Part shown: in pieces, positions 35,501 to 42,914 of the stretch
Layout: each line of letters begins with the position of its first letter
How positions within the stretch are numbered: the stretch's first letter is position 1
Assembly: GCA_001784285.1 (NCBI GenBank)
Contig: MFQC01000008.1
Location: 168,896-216,747, forward strand
Direction of reading: 5' to 3'
Origin: Candidatus Magasanikbacteria bacterium RIFCSPHIGHO2_02_FULL_48_18
GTDB taxonomy: Bacteria > Patescibacteriota > Patescibacteriia > Magasanikbacterales > UBA922
Length of the DNA: 47,852 nt
Notes under the pieces: model-generated
Database searches by the model: none
The model's input: the letters and a program-made list of their open reading frames with translations, nothing else
Told to the model about the DNA's origin: nothing
Made by a program: the position numbers and the translations under genes

Positions 35501-36476
35501 GCTCACCATGCGAACGTTTCACCTTGGAGGTATTGCTGGTGGCGATATCACACAAGGCTTGCCTCGCGTGGAAGAGTTGTTTGAAGCGAGACGGCCAAAA
35601 CGGAAAGCCGTTTTGTCGGAAGTCTCTGGCGTTATTGAAATTGAAGATGCGGATGGAAAGATCATTACAGGCCCAACCGGCAGGAAAATTTTTGAAGGCA
35701 GACGAGGACAGAAAATCATTAAGGTCCATTTTGAAGGTCTTGACGAAGTAGCGATAAAAGTAAAAAAGGAAGATGAAGTCAAGGCAGAAGAAGGGCAGAA
35801 AGTAAAGAAAGGCGACGTGTTATTGGTTCGCGGAAGTTCTGGTGAAGAAGTGCTGGCCGCGTACCCCGGGAAGGTTCGTCTTGATGAAGGGAAAATTATA
35901 CTGTCCTATGAAGGAAAACATTCGAAAGAATATATTATTCCGCTCGGATACAAATTATGGGTCAAAGACGGGGACGCCGTTGAAAAGGGAGATCAGCTGA
36001 CCGAAGGAAGCGTCGATCTTCATGAATTGTTTGATCTCAAAGGACGCGACGCGGTCCAGCGGTATATTCTTTCGGAAATCCAGGAAATTTATGCGTCCCA
36101 AGGACAGCGATTGAACGATAAGCATATTGAAATTATCATCCGCCAAATGTTTAGCCGCATGTATATTGAAGATCCGGGCGATACCGATTTGTTGCCGGGT
36201 GAAACCGTGGAGCGCGCGCAATTGCTTTTGGCCAATGAGGACACAAAAAAAATAAATGCCGCATCGGCAAAGGGACGGGTGTTGTTTCTTGGAATCAGCA
36301 AGGTTTCTCTTTCAACGCAGAGTTTCCTTTCCGCCGCTTCGTTTCAGGAGACATCCAAGGTACTTATCAACGCGGCCATTACCGGCAAGATTGATCCACT
36401 TGACGGGCTGAAAGAAAATGTGATTATCGGTCGGCTGATTCCGGCGGGGACCGGGTTTAAGGAAAAAGGCGAATAG
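32595..36476 (+). CDS. rpoC: RNA polymerase beta' subunit
   Basis: The product is 1293 aa. The N-terminal zinc ribbon uses C64, C66, C79 and C82 (CYCGKYKK...CDKC). The catalytic Mg-binding motif NADFDGDQMAVHLPL begins at residue 521. The second zinc site (DDCGD...QCLIPKGICIKCYG) and the trigger-loop region (GEPGTQLTMRTFHLGG) are present. A coiled-coil insert rich in Lys/Glu lies at ~145-220. It forms an operon with rpoB and is followed by a strong terminator. There is no Shine-Dalgarno. Confidence 0.98.
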   Translation: MTRDAIHSMEFDVLALKVASPDTIRKWSFGEVSKPETINYRTQKPEKGGLFAEEIFGPTKDWECYCGKYKKIRYKGIVCDKCGVEVTHSIVRRDRMGHIELATPVSHIWFLRSIPSKIGLILDLSIQALERVIYFASFIISRVDEAGVADVHAELKKEYKTKVKQIEHEYEQKRSAAETEKKKAAEFKAIEKEKEKKMKALEEDLKAAEQELKEIRILNIISENRYQELSLRYGHLFDAGIGAGAICALLEKLDLSETAKRLEHEIEKSKGAKRDRLVRRTKLVKSLLKNQIRPEWMTLTVIPVIPPDLRPMVALDGGRFATSDLNDLYRRVINRNNRLKRLLELNAPEVICRNERRMLQEAVDALIDNNARASKTVTASTGQKRQLRSLADVLKGKQGRFRQNLLGKRVDYSGRSVIVVGPKLRMNECGLPKRMALELFKPFVMSEVIKKELAHNVRSASRFIESNAPEIWDILELLTKQTRVLLNRAPTLHRLGIQAFRPRLVEGKAIQLHPLVCPAFNADFDGDQMAVHLPLTDEAKQEAEMLMSAEKNILKPSTGSPVTTPQQDIALGSYYLTKYREDDAAEQKKYFSSVTQAKFAYKNRMISLKERIVVRFSDMSKFSVEQGSLVETSIGRVFFNAILPDKLPYYNETITKKHLSAIIQLLLELYGQEETANVLDNMKDLGFKYVTKSGYSLGMDDFAHIKEKSALLEEGDKQIEMVQEQYQEGLLTDSERHSKVLEIWTEIKDRVVSHNKEGLDKDGSVFAMIDSGARGSWGQLGQVIGMKGLVASPSGEIIELPVKGNFKEGFDVLEFFISSHGTRKGLSDTALRTANAGYLTRRLVDVAQDVVIMKDDCGDTVGEVFTKEQSEQMGQTLADRVLGRFVLEDVKDGRKTLIKAGDVVTEEMGRQIQQKGIESIRVRSVLQCLIPKGICIKCYGFDLALNKVVKMGTAVGIVAAQSIGEPGTQLTMRTFHLGGIAGGDITQGLPRVEELFEARRPKRKAVLSEVSGVIEIEDADGKIITGPTGRKIFEGRRGQKIIKVHFEGLDEVAIKVKKEDEVKAEEGQKVKKGDVLLVRGSSGEEVLAAYPGKVRLDEGKIILSYEGKHSKEYIIPLGYKLWVKDGDAVEKGDQLTEGSVDLHELFDLKGRDAVQRYILSEIQEIYASQGQRLNDKHIEIIIRQMFSRMYIEDPGDTDLLPGETVERAQLLLANEDTKKINAASAKGRVLFLGISKVSLSTQSFLSAASFQETSKVLINAAITGKIDPLDGLKENVIIGRLIPAGTGFKEKGE

Positions 36477-36499
36477 CCCGCCAAGGGCACACGTCATCG

Positions 36500-36526
36500 A
36501 AAAGTCCCCGGCCCGGGACTTTTTTT
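36500..36526 (+). terminator. rpoBC terminator
   Basis: AAAAGTCCC (36500-36508) pairs with GGGACTTTT (36515-36523) over a short loop and continues into a T-run, 24 nt after the rpoC stop. Confidence 0.85.
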
Positions 36527-36585
36527 GTCCACTGGTTGGGGTATACTACTCCTTGTTCTTTGGCGCTTCATTATAGTAATAGTAT

Positions 36586-37317
36586 ATGAGCGGACATTCT
36601 AAATGGCATAATATCCAGGCAAAAAAAGGCAAAGCCGACGCTACGAGGAGCAGTATGTTTACCAAGCTCTCCCGCGCAATTACCATGGCCGCGCGGCAAG
36701 GCGGTGGCGATCCGGAGATGAATTTTTCGTTGCGTCTTGCTGTAGACAAAGCAAAAGAGACAAATGTTCCGAGAGAAAATATCGAACGCGCGATCAAACG
36801 CGGTACCGGCGAATTGACAGATACGGCGGAATTACATGAGGTTTTGTATGAAGGATTTGGTCCGGGCGGTGTGGCGGTTCTTATTGACACCGTCACCGAC
36901 AACACCAATCGAACCGTTTCTGACGTGAAGCATCTCTTGTCAAAGCATGGCGGGTCCTTGGGCGGTCCGGGAAGTGTTTTGTGGCAATTTACCCGTTCTG
37001 GCGTGATCCGGTTTTCTTCAAAAACAAAACAGCAGTTTTCCGATTGGGACGCGGCGCAACTCGCGTGCATGGACGCGGGCGCCGAGGATATTTTGGACTC
37101 TCCGGAGGGCGCGGAAATTATGACGCCCTACACCAAACTCCAATCGGTGTTGCGCGCACTTGCCCCGTTTGGCATTGTGGCGGATGATTCGGGTTTGGAG
37201 TGGCACGCAAAAGAAATCATCACCGTGGATAGAGAGGCAGAAGAACAGCTTGATGCGCTCTACAGTGCGCTTGAAGCATTGGATGATGTCCGTGGCGTTT
37301 TCACCAATCTCGCATAA
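36586..37317 (+). CDS. YebC/PmpR family protein
   Basis: The 243-aa product starts MSGHSKWHNIQAKKGKADATR, the family signature, and keeps PRENIERAIKRGTGE and the GPGGVAVLIDTVTDN stretch. Members bind DNA as transcription regulators or assist ribosomes at difficult peptide stretches, depending on the lineage. It lies just upstream of ruvC (17-nt gap), an arrangement common in bacteria. It is likely co-transcribed with ruvC from a promoter between the rpoC terminator and 36586. Confidence 0.93.
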   Translation: MSGHSKWHNIQAKKGKADATRSSMFTKLSRAITMAARQGGGDPEMNFSLRLAVDKAKETNVPRENIERAIKRGTGELTDTAELHEVLYEGFGPGGVAVLIDTVTDNTNRTVSDVKHLLSKHGGSLGGPGSVLWQFTRSGVIRFSSKTKQQFSDWDAAQLACMDAGAEDILDSPEGAEIMTPYTKLQSVLRALAPFGIVADDSGLEWHAKEIITVDREAEEQLDALYSALEALDDVRGVFTNLA

Positions 37318-37333
37318 CAATAATTGTGTATTC

Positions 37334-37852
37334 ATGTCCTCCGTCAAACCGTCGCAACGCATTCTCGGTATTGATCCCGGCTTTGGCAGGGTTGGGTTTG
37401 GCGTCATTGAGGGATCGGGACATGCATGGAAAAGTATTGACTATGGATGTATCGAAACACAGCCGTCATCTGATTTTTTATCTCGCCTGGAAACCATACA
37501 CAAAGAAATAACAAAAATTCTTGGCCGACATCATCCAACGCACGCCGCGGTGGAGCAATTGTTTTTTGCCAAAAATGCCAAAACCGCGATTCAGGTTGGC
37601 GAAGCCCGCGGAACTATTTTACTGACATTGCAACAAGCCGGTCTTCCTATTTTTGAATACACGCCGCTTCAAGTGAAACAGGCGGTGACCGGCTATGGAA
37701 AAGCGGATAAAAAACAAATTCAGGACATGGTTCGGCTCACGCTTCATCTTCCAAAAATGCCTCTCCAGGACGACGCGGCCGATGCGCTCGCGGTGGCGCT
37801 GACGTGTGGTGTGAGTCTCACGTTTTTTGAAAAAACAAACAAATCCTCTTGA
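37334..37852 (+). CDS. ruvC: Holliday junction endonuclease RuvC
   Basis: ATG at 37334 gives 172 aa, the normal length. The RNase H-like catalytic acids are visible: Asp14 in ILGIDPG, Glu74 in VEQLFF, and the Asp cluster in QDDAADALAVAL near 146-150. It resolves Holliday junctions together with RuvAB, which are not in this window. The ORF-track start at 37160 overlaps yebC and is rejected. Confidence 0.95.
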   Translation: MSSVKPSQRILGIDPGFGRVGFGVIEGSGHAWKSIDYGCIETQPSSDFLSRLETIHKEITKILGRHHPTHAAVEQLFFAKNAKTAIQVGEARGTILLTLQQAGLPIFEYTPLQVKQAVTGYGKADKKQIQDMVRLTLHLPKMPLQDDAADALAVALTCGVSLTFFEKTNKSS

Positions 37853-37929
37853 TTTTCTCTTTTTTGTGTGGTAAGAACAAACCACTCCTTTTTGTTTTCT
37901 TCACTTTTTTTGGTAAGAGGAGGTTTGTC

Positions 37930-38607
37930 GTGGGCGACGAAAAAAAAGGGAACGGGCGTCTGCGCCACCTGACCCACATCCCGCCAGGGCCGGCAGGGGT
38001 GGTCCTGGTCCAGATCCTAGGGATCTCGGATCAGGCGATCTGGTATGCGCTCTGGGCAGTTGCTGGAGTACTTTTTTTCGTTTTTGAAGTTCTCCGGCAT
38101 GGCTTCCGGTGGCTTCAACGGCGGTTCCCGGGGACACATTTTGAGTGGTATACGCGTGTCGAGGCGTGGGCGCTTCGGCACGGGTGGTTGCGTGAAGTTG
38201 AGGTGGATAGCCTCACCGCGCTGACCACGTATTCGGTCGGCATCGCGATTACGTTCGCGCTGTTCGGCCGAATTCCGACGCTGATCGGTCTCCAGGTCCT
38301 GGCCTTGGGCGATCCGTTCGCCCGCGAGGTCGGGATGGAGGCAAAGCGCCGCGGGCGGGCGCACAAATTGTACAACGGCAAAACATGGGAGGGAGCTCTC
38401 GGTTTTGTCGTCGCGAGCATGGCCATGCTCGTCGCCATCGACATCCTCCACATCTGGTGGCCGCTGTTCCATCAGTTTGGGTGGCGGATCGTCGCTGTCG
38501 AGCTTCTGGCCGTTCTCGCTGGCGCGCTTGTCGAAGTGTTCGCCAAGCGCTATGACAACATCTGGATCCCGCTCGCCTCGGCGAGTGTGGTCTGGGTGTT
38601 GCTATGA
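37930..38607 (+). CDS. CTP-dependent lipid kinase-like (dolichol/phytol kinase, DGK1 family) membrane protein
   Basis: GTG at 37930 is chosen because AAGAGGAGG lies 7-8 nt upstream; this strong Shine-Dalgarno is unusual among the core genes. The product is 225 aa with about five to six membrane helices. LALGDPFAREVGMEAKRRGRAHKLYNGKTWEGALGF matches the conserved GD...GK(S/T)xEG region of dolichol kinase / CTP:diacylglycerol kinase relatives, which phosphorylate polyprenol or diacylglycerol. The substrate is unknown. It is GC-rich compared with ruvC and rpsO, and a hairpin follows closely. This suggests horizontal acquisition. Confidence 0.75.
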   Translation: MGDEKKGNGRLRHLTHIPPGPAGVVLVQILGISDQAIWYALWAVAGVLFFVFEVLRHGFRWLQRRFPGTHFEWYTRVEAWALRHGWLREVEVDSLTALTTYSVGIAITFALFGRIPTLIGLQVLALGDPFAREVGMEAKRRGRAHKLYNGKTWEGALGFVVASMAMLVAIDILHIWWPLFHQFGWRIVAVELLAVLAGALVEVFAKRYDNIWIPLASASVVWVLL

Positions 38608-38629
38608 GAAATAAAAAGGGGAAAAAGGA

Positions 38630-38662
38630 ACGCCGCTTCGGAAATGAGGCGGCGTGTGTGTT
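38630..38662 (+). terminator. Hairpin terminator after the lipid kinase-like gene
   Basis: ACGCCGC (38630-38636) pairs with GCGGCGT (38649-38655) and is followed by gtgtgtTTTT. The T-run is short, so efficiency is uncertain. Confidence 0.6.
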
Positions 38663-38668
38663 TTACGC

Positions 38669-38697
38669 TTGACAAACGAAACCCCGCTTGCTATACT
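38669..38697 (+). promoter_or_regulatory. rpsO promoter
   Basis: TTGACA (38669-38674), a 17-nt spacer and TATACT (38692-38697). The leader to the rpsO ATG is about 95 nt and is structured. Confidence 0.78.
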
Positions 38698-38722
38698 TCT
38701 TTCGTCTTTTTATTCCCCTAAC

Positions 38723-38778
38723 CGGGTCGGACCTGGGAGTTCTTGGTTTCAAGAACAATCATGCTCGCCCATGGCCCG
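38723..38778 (+). promoter_or_regulatory. Structured rpsO leader (possible S15 autoregulatory element)
   Basis: Three nested stems are seen: CGGGTC (38723-38728) with GGCCCG (38773-38778), TGGG (38734-38737) with CCCA (38768-38771), and GTTCTTG (38739-38745) with CAAGAAC (38750-38756). S15 represses its own mRNA through different leader folds in different bacteria, so a 56-nt folded element ending 18 nt before the rpsO ATG is a plausible operator. No match to a known S15 leader class was established. Confidence 0.5.
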
Positions 38779-38796
38779 ATAATATCGCAGGCATGT

Positions 38797-39153
38797 ATGC
38801 TTTCAAAAAAGAAAAAGCAGGGAATTATCAAAAAATATCAAACGCACGAAGGCGACACAGGGTCGTCCGAGGTGCAGGTTGCGATTTTGAGCGCGGAAAT
38901 TGACGAACTCATAGCTCATTTGAAGTCGCACCACAAAGATCATTCCTCCCGAAGAGGACTTCTCAAAAAAGTGGGAGAACGACGGCGTTTGCTTCGATAT
39001 TTGAAAAAAGAAAATCAGAAAGCCTACGAAGAATTGGTCAAAAAACTCAAATTGAAACAGGCAAAAACATTACAAAAGGCGCAACAACCTTCCGTCGCGG
39101 AAGACGGTCTTGACGCCGAAAGTCTTGAAGAGAATGATACAGAAAACGAATAA
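38797..39153 (+). CDS. rpsO: Ribosomal protein uS15 with C-terminal extension
   Basis: The product is 118 aa from ATG 38797; longer ORF-track starts would run into the leader. The core KQGIIKKYQTHEGDTGSSEVQVAILSAEIDELIAHLKSHHKDHSSRRGLLKKVGERRRLLRYLKKEN is a standard S15. About 30 residues beyond the usual ~89-aa end form a Lys/Gln then acidic tail. It binds 16S rRNA early in 30S assembly. It overlaps the NYN-domain gene by 20 nt and lies in the common rpsO...pnp order. Confidence 0.95.
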   Translation: MLSKKKKQGIIKKYQTHEGDTGSSEVQVAILSAEIDELIAHLKSHHKDHSSRRGLLKKVGERRRLLRYLKKENQKAYEELVKKLKLKQAKTLQKAQQPSVAEDGLDAESLEENDTENE

Positions 39154-39688
39154 TCGAAATCCTTTGAAACACCCCGACCAACGCGTGGGGGTGTTTATTG
39201 ATGTGCAGAATATGTATTATTCTGCGCGCAATGTCCATGGAAAAAAAGTCAATTTTGGCAATATTGTCAAAGAGGCGGTTGCAGGCCGAAAGCTGATTCG
39301 CGCTATTGCGTATGTCATTCGGACCGAGTCAAAAGAGGAATTGCCCTTTTTTGAAGCGCTCTACAACTTGGGTATTGAAACGCGGGAAAAAGATTTGCAG
39401 GTATTTACGACCGGCACCAAAAAAGCCGATTGGGACGTGGGGTTAGCCGTTGACGCCATTCGTCTTGCCCCCACGCTCGATGCGGTCGTGATTGTGTCCG
39501 GAGACGGGGATTATTTGCCGCTGGTAGAATATCTCCAAAAAAGTTCGGGAAAGCAAGTGGAAGTTGTCGCGTTTAGCGAAACGACGTCCAGCAGATTGTT
39601 GGAAGAGGCGGATGATTTTTTGGATTTGAGCGGACAGAAAGAAAAGTTTTTGATAGGAGAAAAAAAAGAAGATCGGAGGACGAAGTAA
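39134..39688 (+). CDS. NYN-domain (LabA/DUF88-type) nuclease-like protein
   Basis: ATG at 39134 gives 184 aa and a 20-nt overlap with rpsO; ATG 39110 is possible. The PIN-like NYN fold is shown by RVGVFIDVQNMYYSAR (metal-binding Asp, Asn), KKADWDVGLAVDAIRLAP and DAVVIVSGDGDYLPLVEYLQ (acidic pair). NYN proteins are single-strand RNA nucleases or RNA-binding regulators. Its position between rpsO and pnp (a 3'-5' RNA exonuclease) supports an RNA-processing role. The highly charged C-terminal tail is not part of the fold. Confidence 0.87.
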   Translation: MIQKTNNRNPLKHPDQRVGVFIDVQNMYYSARNVHGKKVNFGNIVKEAVAGRKLIRAIAYVIRTESKEELPFFEALYNLGIETREKDLQVFTTGTKKADWDVGLAVDAIRLAPTLDAVVIVSGDGDYLPLVEYLQKSSGKQVEVVAFSETTSSRLLEEADDFLDLSGQKEKFLIGEKKEDRRTK

Positions 39689-39700
39689 TTTATTCACGCG

Positions 39701-39757
39701 CTGGTCGGAAGACATCTAGGTCCGTACGGATCTATCGTATTCTGATCAGCCGACAAG
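39701..39757 (+). promoter_or_regulatory. Two-stem leader hairpin upstream of pnp
   Basis: CTGGTCGG (39701-39708) pairs with CCGACAAG (39750-39757) with one mismatch and encloses TAGGTCC/GGATCTA (39717-39723/39728-39734). In E. coli the pnp leader is a long stem cut by RNase III for autocontrol; a similar role here is inference only. Confidence 0.4.
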
Positions 39758-39768
39758 ATGGTTGATCT

Positions 39769-42024
39769 ATGCTCAACATAAAACAGTGGTCGCTCGAGTG
39801 GGGCGGACGGAAGCTTACCGTTGAAGTAGGAAAATTTGCGCTTCAGGCCGATGCCTCGTGCACGGTGCAGTATGGAGATACGGTCATGATGGCGACCGTT
39901 GTCAAAAGTTCCGGCATTCGGGAAGGGATTGATTATTTTCCTTTGCTGGTTGACTTCGAAGAAAAATTATACGCGGCCGGGAAAATAAAAGGATCGCGCT
40001 TTATCAAACGTGAAGGCAGGCCGAGCGACGATTCGATTCTTTCGGGCCGCCTGATTGATCGCGCGATTCGTCCATTGTTTGACGAGCGCGTTCGCAATGA
40101 TATTCAAGTGATTGTCACCGCTCTTTCAGTTGACGGCGAGAATGATTCCGCGCTCGTTGGACTTATTGCCGCAAGCGTTGCATTGTCCATTTCGCCGATT
40201 CCATGGAGCGGGCCCATTGCGGCCGCCCGTGTCGGCCGCGCAAAAGATGGAGCGTATGTTCTCAACGTCACCGATCAGCAAATGGAATTGGGAGAGAGTG
40301 ATTTGGATCTCGTGGTTGCAGGAACTCCCGACAAGCTTATTATGACCGAAGCGGGCGCGCGGGAAGTTCCGGATACGGTCATGGTTGAGGCCATGCGCTG
40401 GGGATCCGAACAGGTGCGTCCGGTGTTGGATTTGATTTTTGCAATTCAAAAAGAAATCGGCTCGGCAAAAGAAATGCCGCCTGCTGTTGCCGACGACCAG
40501 CGTGGCGTGGAGGATTCGGCGGAAGAGCACATTCGCCGCGCGGCCAAGGCGTTTGTTACAGACAATGCGGACCGCATGATTTTTGATTCTCCCAAGGTTT
40601 CTCGCGCGGAGCGAAAAGCAATGGTGGAATCCATCAAAACAGCGCTGAAACAGCACCTTCTCGAAAAAGGTTTTGCAGAGGGAGATCTCGCGGTTGGTCT
40701 CAATAAAATAAAAGAATATGTATCCGACGAAATCAGCAAAAGAATTTTGGACAAAGAACAGCGGTTGGATGGCCGGTCGTTGACCGACATTCGAGAATTG
40801 CAAATGAATATTGATTTATTGCCTCGCGTGCACGGGTCGGGCATGTTTATGCGCGGCGACACCCAGGTGCTTTCGATTGTCACACTGGGCGCGCCGGGAG
40901 ATGTTCAAACACTCGATGGCATGGAAGAAGAAGGAACCAAGCGATACATGCACCATTACAACGACGCGCCATTTACGTATGGCGAAGCCCAACCCCTCCG
41001 GGGTCCGGGCCGGCGGGCCATTGGCCATGGCGCTTTGGCCGAGCGCGCGCTCGAGCCGGTTTTGCCCACCGAAGAAGCATTTCCGTACGCCATCCGCGTG
41101 GTGTCCGAAGTCATGGGTTCAAACGGTTCAAGTTCCATGGCATCCACATGCGGATCAAGCCTTTCTCTTATGGCGGCGGGCGTTCCGATCAAAAAACCGG
41201 TCGCGGGAATTGCCATGGGACTTGCATCGGACGATCAAGGCCGATGGAAGATATTGACCGATCTTCAGGACGTGGAAGACGGCAAAGGCGGTATGGATTT
41301 TAAAATTACCGGAACCGCTGACGGCGTTACCGCGGTTCAAATGGATACAAAAACAGGGGGCTTGTCGTGGGATATTGTGGAGCAAACATTTTTGCAGGCG
41401 CGTGCGGCTCGTTTGGCGATTTTGGCCCATATGGCCAAAACGATTGCGGAGCCGCGTTCTGAACTCTCGCCGTATGCGCCGCGCATTGAAACCGTGCAGA
41501 TCAATCCGGAAAAAATCGGAGATGTCATTGGTCCTGGCGGTAAGACCATCAAAAAAATTATTGAAGACACGGGAGTACAGATTGATATTGAACAAGACGG
41601 ACGCGTTTTGATTACGTCTGTTGACGGCGCGGCCATGGAAAAAGCAAAACAAATAATTATTGAGCTGACCAAAGAAATCATGCCCGGCGAAATATATGAG
41701 GGAAAGGTTATCCGGCTTGAAGATTTTGGGGCATTTGTCCAGTTATTGCCAAACAAGGACGGCTTGGTGCATGTGAGTGAAATTTCTTGGGAGAGAGTGA
41801 ACAAGCCAAGTGATGTGTTCCATATTGGCGATGTCGTTCAGGTAAAAGTAAAAGAAATTGATCAGCTTGGCCGAGTGAATTTGACCATCAAAGAGCTCAA
41901 GCCAAAACCGGAAGGCTATGTGCCGCCACCGCCCCGCCAACCTGGCGGACCGTCTCGCGGCGGCGGTTTTCGTAGGCCTGGTGGCCCGGGCGGACGAGGC
42001 GGATTTCAGCGCAATCGGCCGTAA
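39769..42024 (+). CDS. pnp: Polynucleotide phosphorylase
   Basis: The product is 751 aa. Two RNase PH-like halves are seen (GRPSDDSILSGRLIDRAIRPLF; VMGSNGSSSMASTCGSSLSLMAAGVPI, then GGMDFKITGTADGVTAVQMD). The KH domain (VQINPEKIGDVIGPGGKTIKKII) and S1 domain (GKVIRLEDFGAFVQLLPNKDGLVHVSEIS) follow. It degrades RNA phosphorolytically and can add tails. The last ~30 residues are an Arg/Gly/Pro-rich tail (GGGFRRPGG, GGRGGFQR), likely an extra RNA-binding segment. There is no Shine-Dalgarno, and a strong terminator follows. Confidence 0.97.
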   Translation: MLNIKQWSLEWGGRKLTVEVGKFALQADASCTVQYGDTVMMATVVKSSGIREGIDYFPLLVDFEEKLYAAGKIKGSRFIKREGRPSDDSILSGRLIDRAIRPLFDERVRNDIQVIVTALSVDGENDSALVGLIAASVALSISPIPWSGPIAAARVGRAKDGAYVLNVTDQQMELGESDLDLVVAGTPDKLIMTEAGAREVPDTVMVEAMRWGSEQVRPVLDLIFAIQKEIGSAKEMPPAVADDQRGVEDSAEEHIRRAAKAFVTDNADRMIFDSPKVSRAERKAMVESIKTALKQHLLEKGFAEGDLAVGLNKIKEYVSDEISKRILDKEQRLDGRSLTDIRELQMNIDLLPRVHGSGMFMRGDTQVLSIVTLGAPGDVQTLDGMEEEGTKRYMHHYNDAPFTYGEAQPLRGPGRRAIGHGALAERALEPVLPTEEAFPYAIRVVSEVMGSNGSSSMASTCGSSLSLMAAGVPIKKPVAGIAMGLASDDQGRWKILTDLQDVEDGKGGMDFKITGTADGVTAVQMDTKTGGLSWDIVEQTFLQARAARLAILAHMAKTIAEPRSELSPYAPRIETVQINPEKIGDVIGPGGKTIKKIIEDTGVQIDIEQDGRVLITSVDGAAMEKAKQIIIELTKEIMPGEIYEGKVIRLEDFGAFVQLLPNKDGLVHVSEISWERVNKPSDVFHIGDVVQVKVKEIDQLGRVNLTIKELKPKPEGYVPPPPRQPGGPSRGGGFRRPGGPGGRGGFQRNRP

Positions 42025-42042
42025 ACATATTCTGTGAACGTC

Positions 42043-42078
42043 AAACAATCCCGCCGCATGGCGGGGTTGTTTTTTTGT
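42043..42078 (+). terminator. pnp terminator
   Basis: AACAATCCCGCC pairs with GGCGGGGTTGTT over a GCAT loop and is followed by a long T-run, 18 nt after the stop. Confidence 0.9.
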
Positions 42079-42126
42079 TTTTTTTATGATGTAATACTCG
42101 CGATTCCAACCAACAGGAGGTGGATC

Positions 42127-42774
42127 ATGACACGCGACGCGTGTGTCACGGCCGCACTCCTGGTGTTGGTCGTGGCGAATTTTTTTGGAGGTTTGTGGGA
42201 ACTGGTTGTTTTGTTCCCGGATTCCTCCGTTGTTTTTTCTTTGGTTCGGGGATTGATGTATGTGGGCGTTCTTCTCGCCCTTCCCCTGCTTCCTCTCCTG
42301 AAATGGAGAGAAGCACGGCGATGGGGAGCGCTCCGGACGCTCGCGTTGCCTGCCATTGCCGGTCTCTGCGTCTATTACGCAGGGTGGGGACTCGCGGACG
42401 GCGCGCGTCCTTGGTCGGCTCTTGTCGGCTTTGTCCTCTTCGCCGTGGGCTTTGCGTTCCGTACATGGGCGCAGGTGACGCTTGGCGCGAACTGGACGCC
42501 GGCAGTGAAGACGCCGGCGACACTCGTCACCCACGGGCCGTACGCGATCGTCCGCCATCCGATTTACAGCAGTTATCTGCTCGTCGGTTCGGGCGTTTCG
42601 TTTATGGTCGGTTCGTGGGCGCTTGCGGTCGCAACCGGCCTTTATATCCTCAATTCGCTCTGGCGAATTCGAGAGGAAGAGGCCGAAGTCGAGCGGCGGT
42701 TCCCGGAGTATCGCGCGTATCGGACGCGCGTTCCGGCGGTATTCCCCCACGTTCGAAGGAGACGACAGCCCTGA
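42127..42774 (+). CDS. Isoprenylcysteine carboxyl methyltransferase-like membrane protein
   Basis: ATG at 42127 follows AGGAGG by 6 nt, so the ORF-track start at 42034 is rejected. The 215-aa product has about five membrane helices. THGPYAIVRHPIYSSYLL and REEEAEVERRFPEYRAYRTRVPAVFP are the SAM-binding and C-terminal signatures of the ICMT/PEMT family. Bacterial members methylate lipids, quinone precursors or unknown substrates. Its GC-rich codon use and strong Shine-Dalgarno set it apart from pnp and rlmH, as for the gene at 37930. A perfect 10-bp hairpin begins at the stop codon. Confidence 0.85.
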   Translation: MTRDACVTAALLVLVVANFFGGLWELVVLFPDSSVVFSLVRGLMYVGVLLALPLLPLLKWREARRWGALRTLALPAIAGLCVYYAGWGLADGARPWSALVGFVLFAVGFAFRTWAQVTLGANWTPAVKTPATLVTHGPYAIVRHPIYSSYLLVGSGVSFMVGSWALAVATGLYILNSLWRIREEEAEVERRFPEYRAYRTRVPAVFPHVRRRRQP

Positions 42775-42810
42775 CTGCCTTATATCACTGTCAGGATAGC
42801 AAGGCAGTCA
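42772..42810 (+). other. Hairpin starting at the ICMT-like stop codon
   Basis: TGACTGCCTT (42772-42781, containing the TGA stop) pairs perfectly with AAGGCAGTCA (42801-42810). There is no T-run. It separates the gene from tRNA-Leu and could be an mRNA end or a cassette boundary. Confidence 0.55.
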
Positions 42811-42831
42811 GATGGAGGTTATTATAAAAAT

Positions 42832-42913
42832 GCCGAGGTGGCGAAATTGGTAGACGCACTTGCTTTAGGAGCAAGCGGAGCAATCCTTGGGAGTTCGATT
42901 CTCCCCCTCGGCA
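42832..42913 (+). tRNA. tRNA-Leu (anticodon TAG)
   Basis: GCCGAGG pairs with CCTCGGC, and the anticodon stem-loop CTTGC-TTTAGGA-GCAAG gives UAG (reads CUA). A class II variable arm and GTTCGATTC T-arm are present. CCA is not fully encoded after discriminator A. The smr start codon lies 1 nt downstream. Confidence 0.93.
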
Positions 42914-42914
42914 C

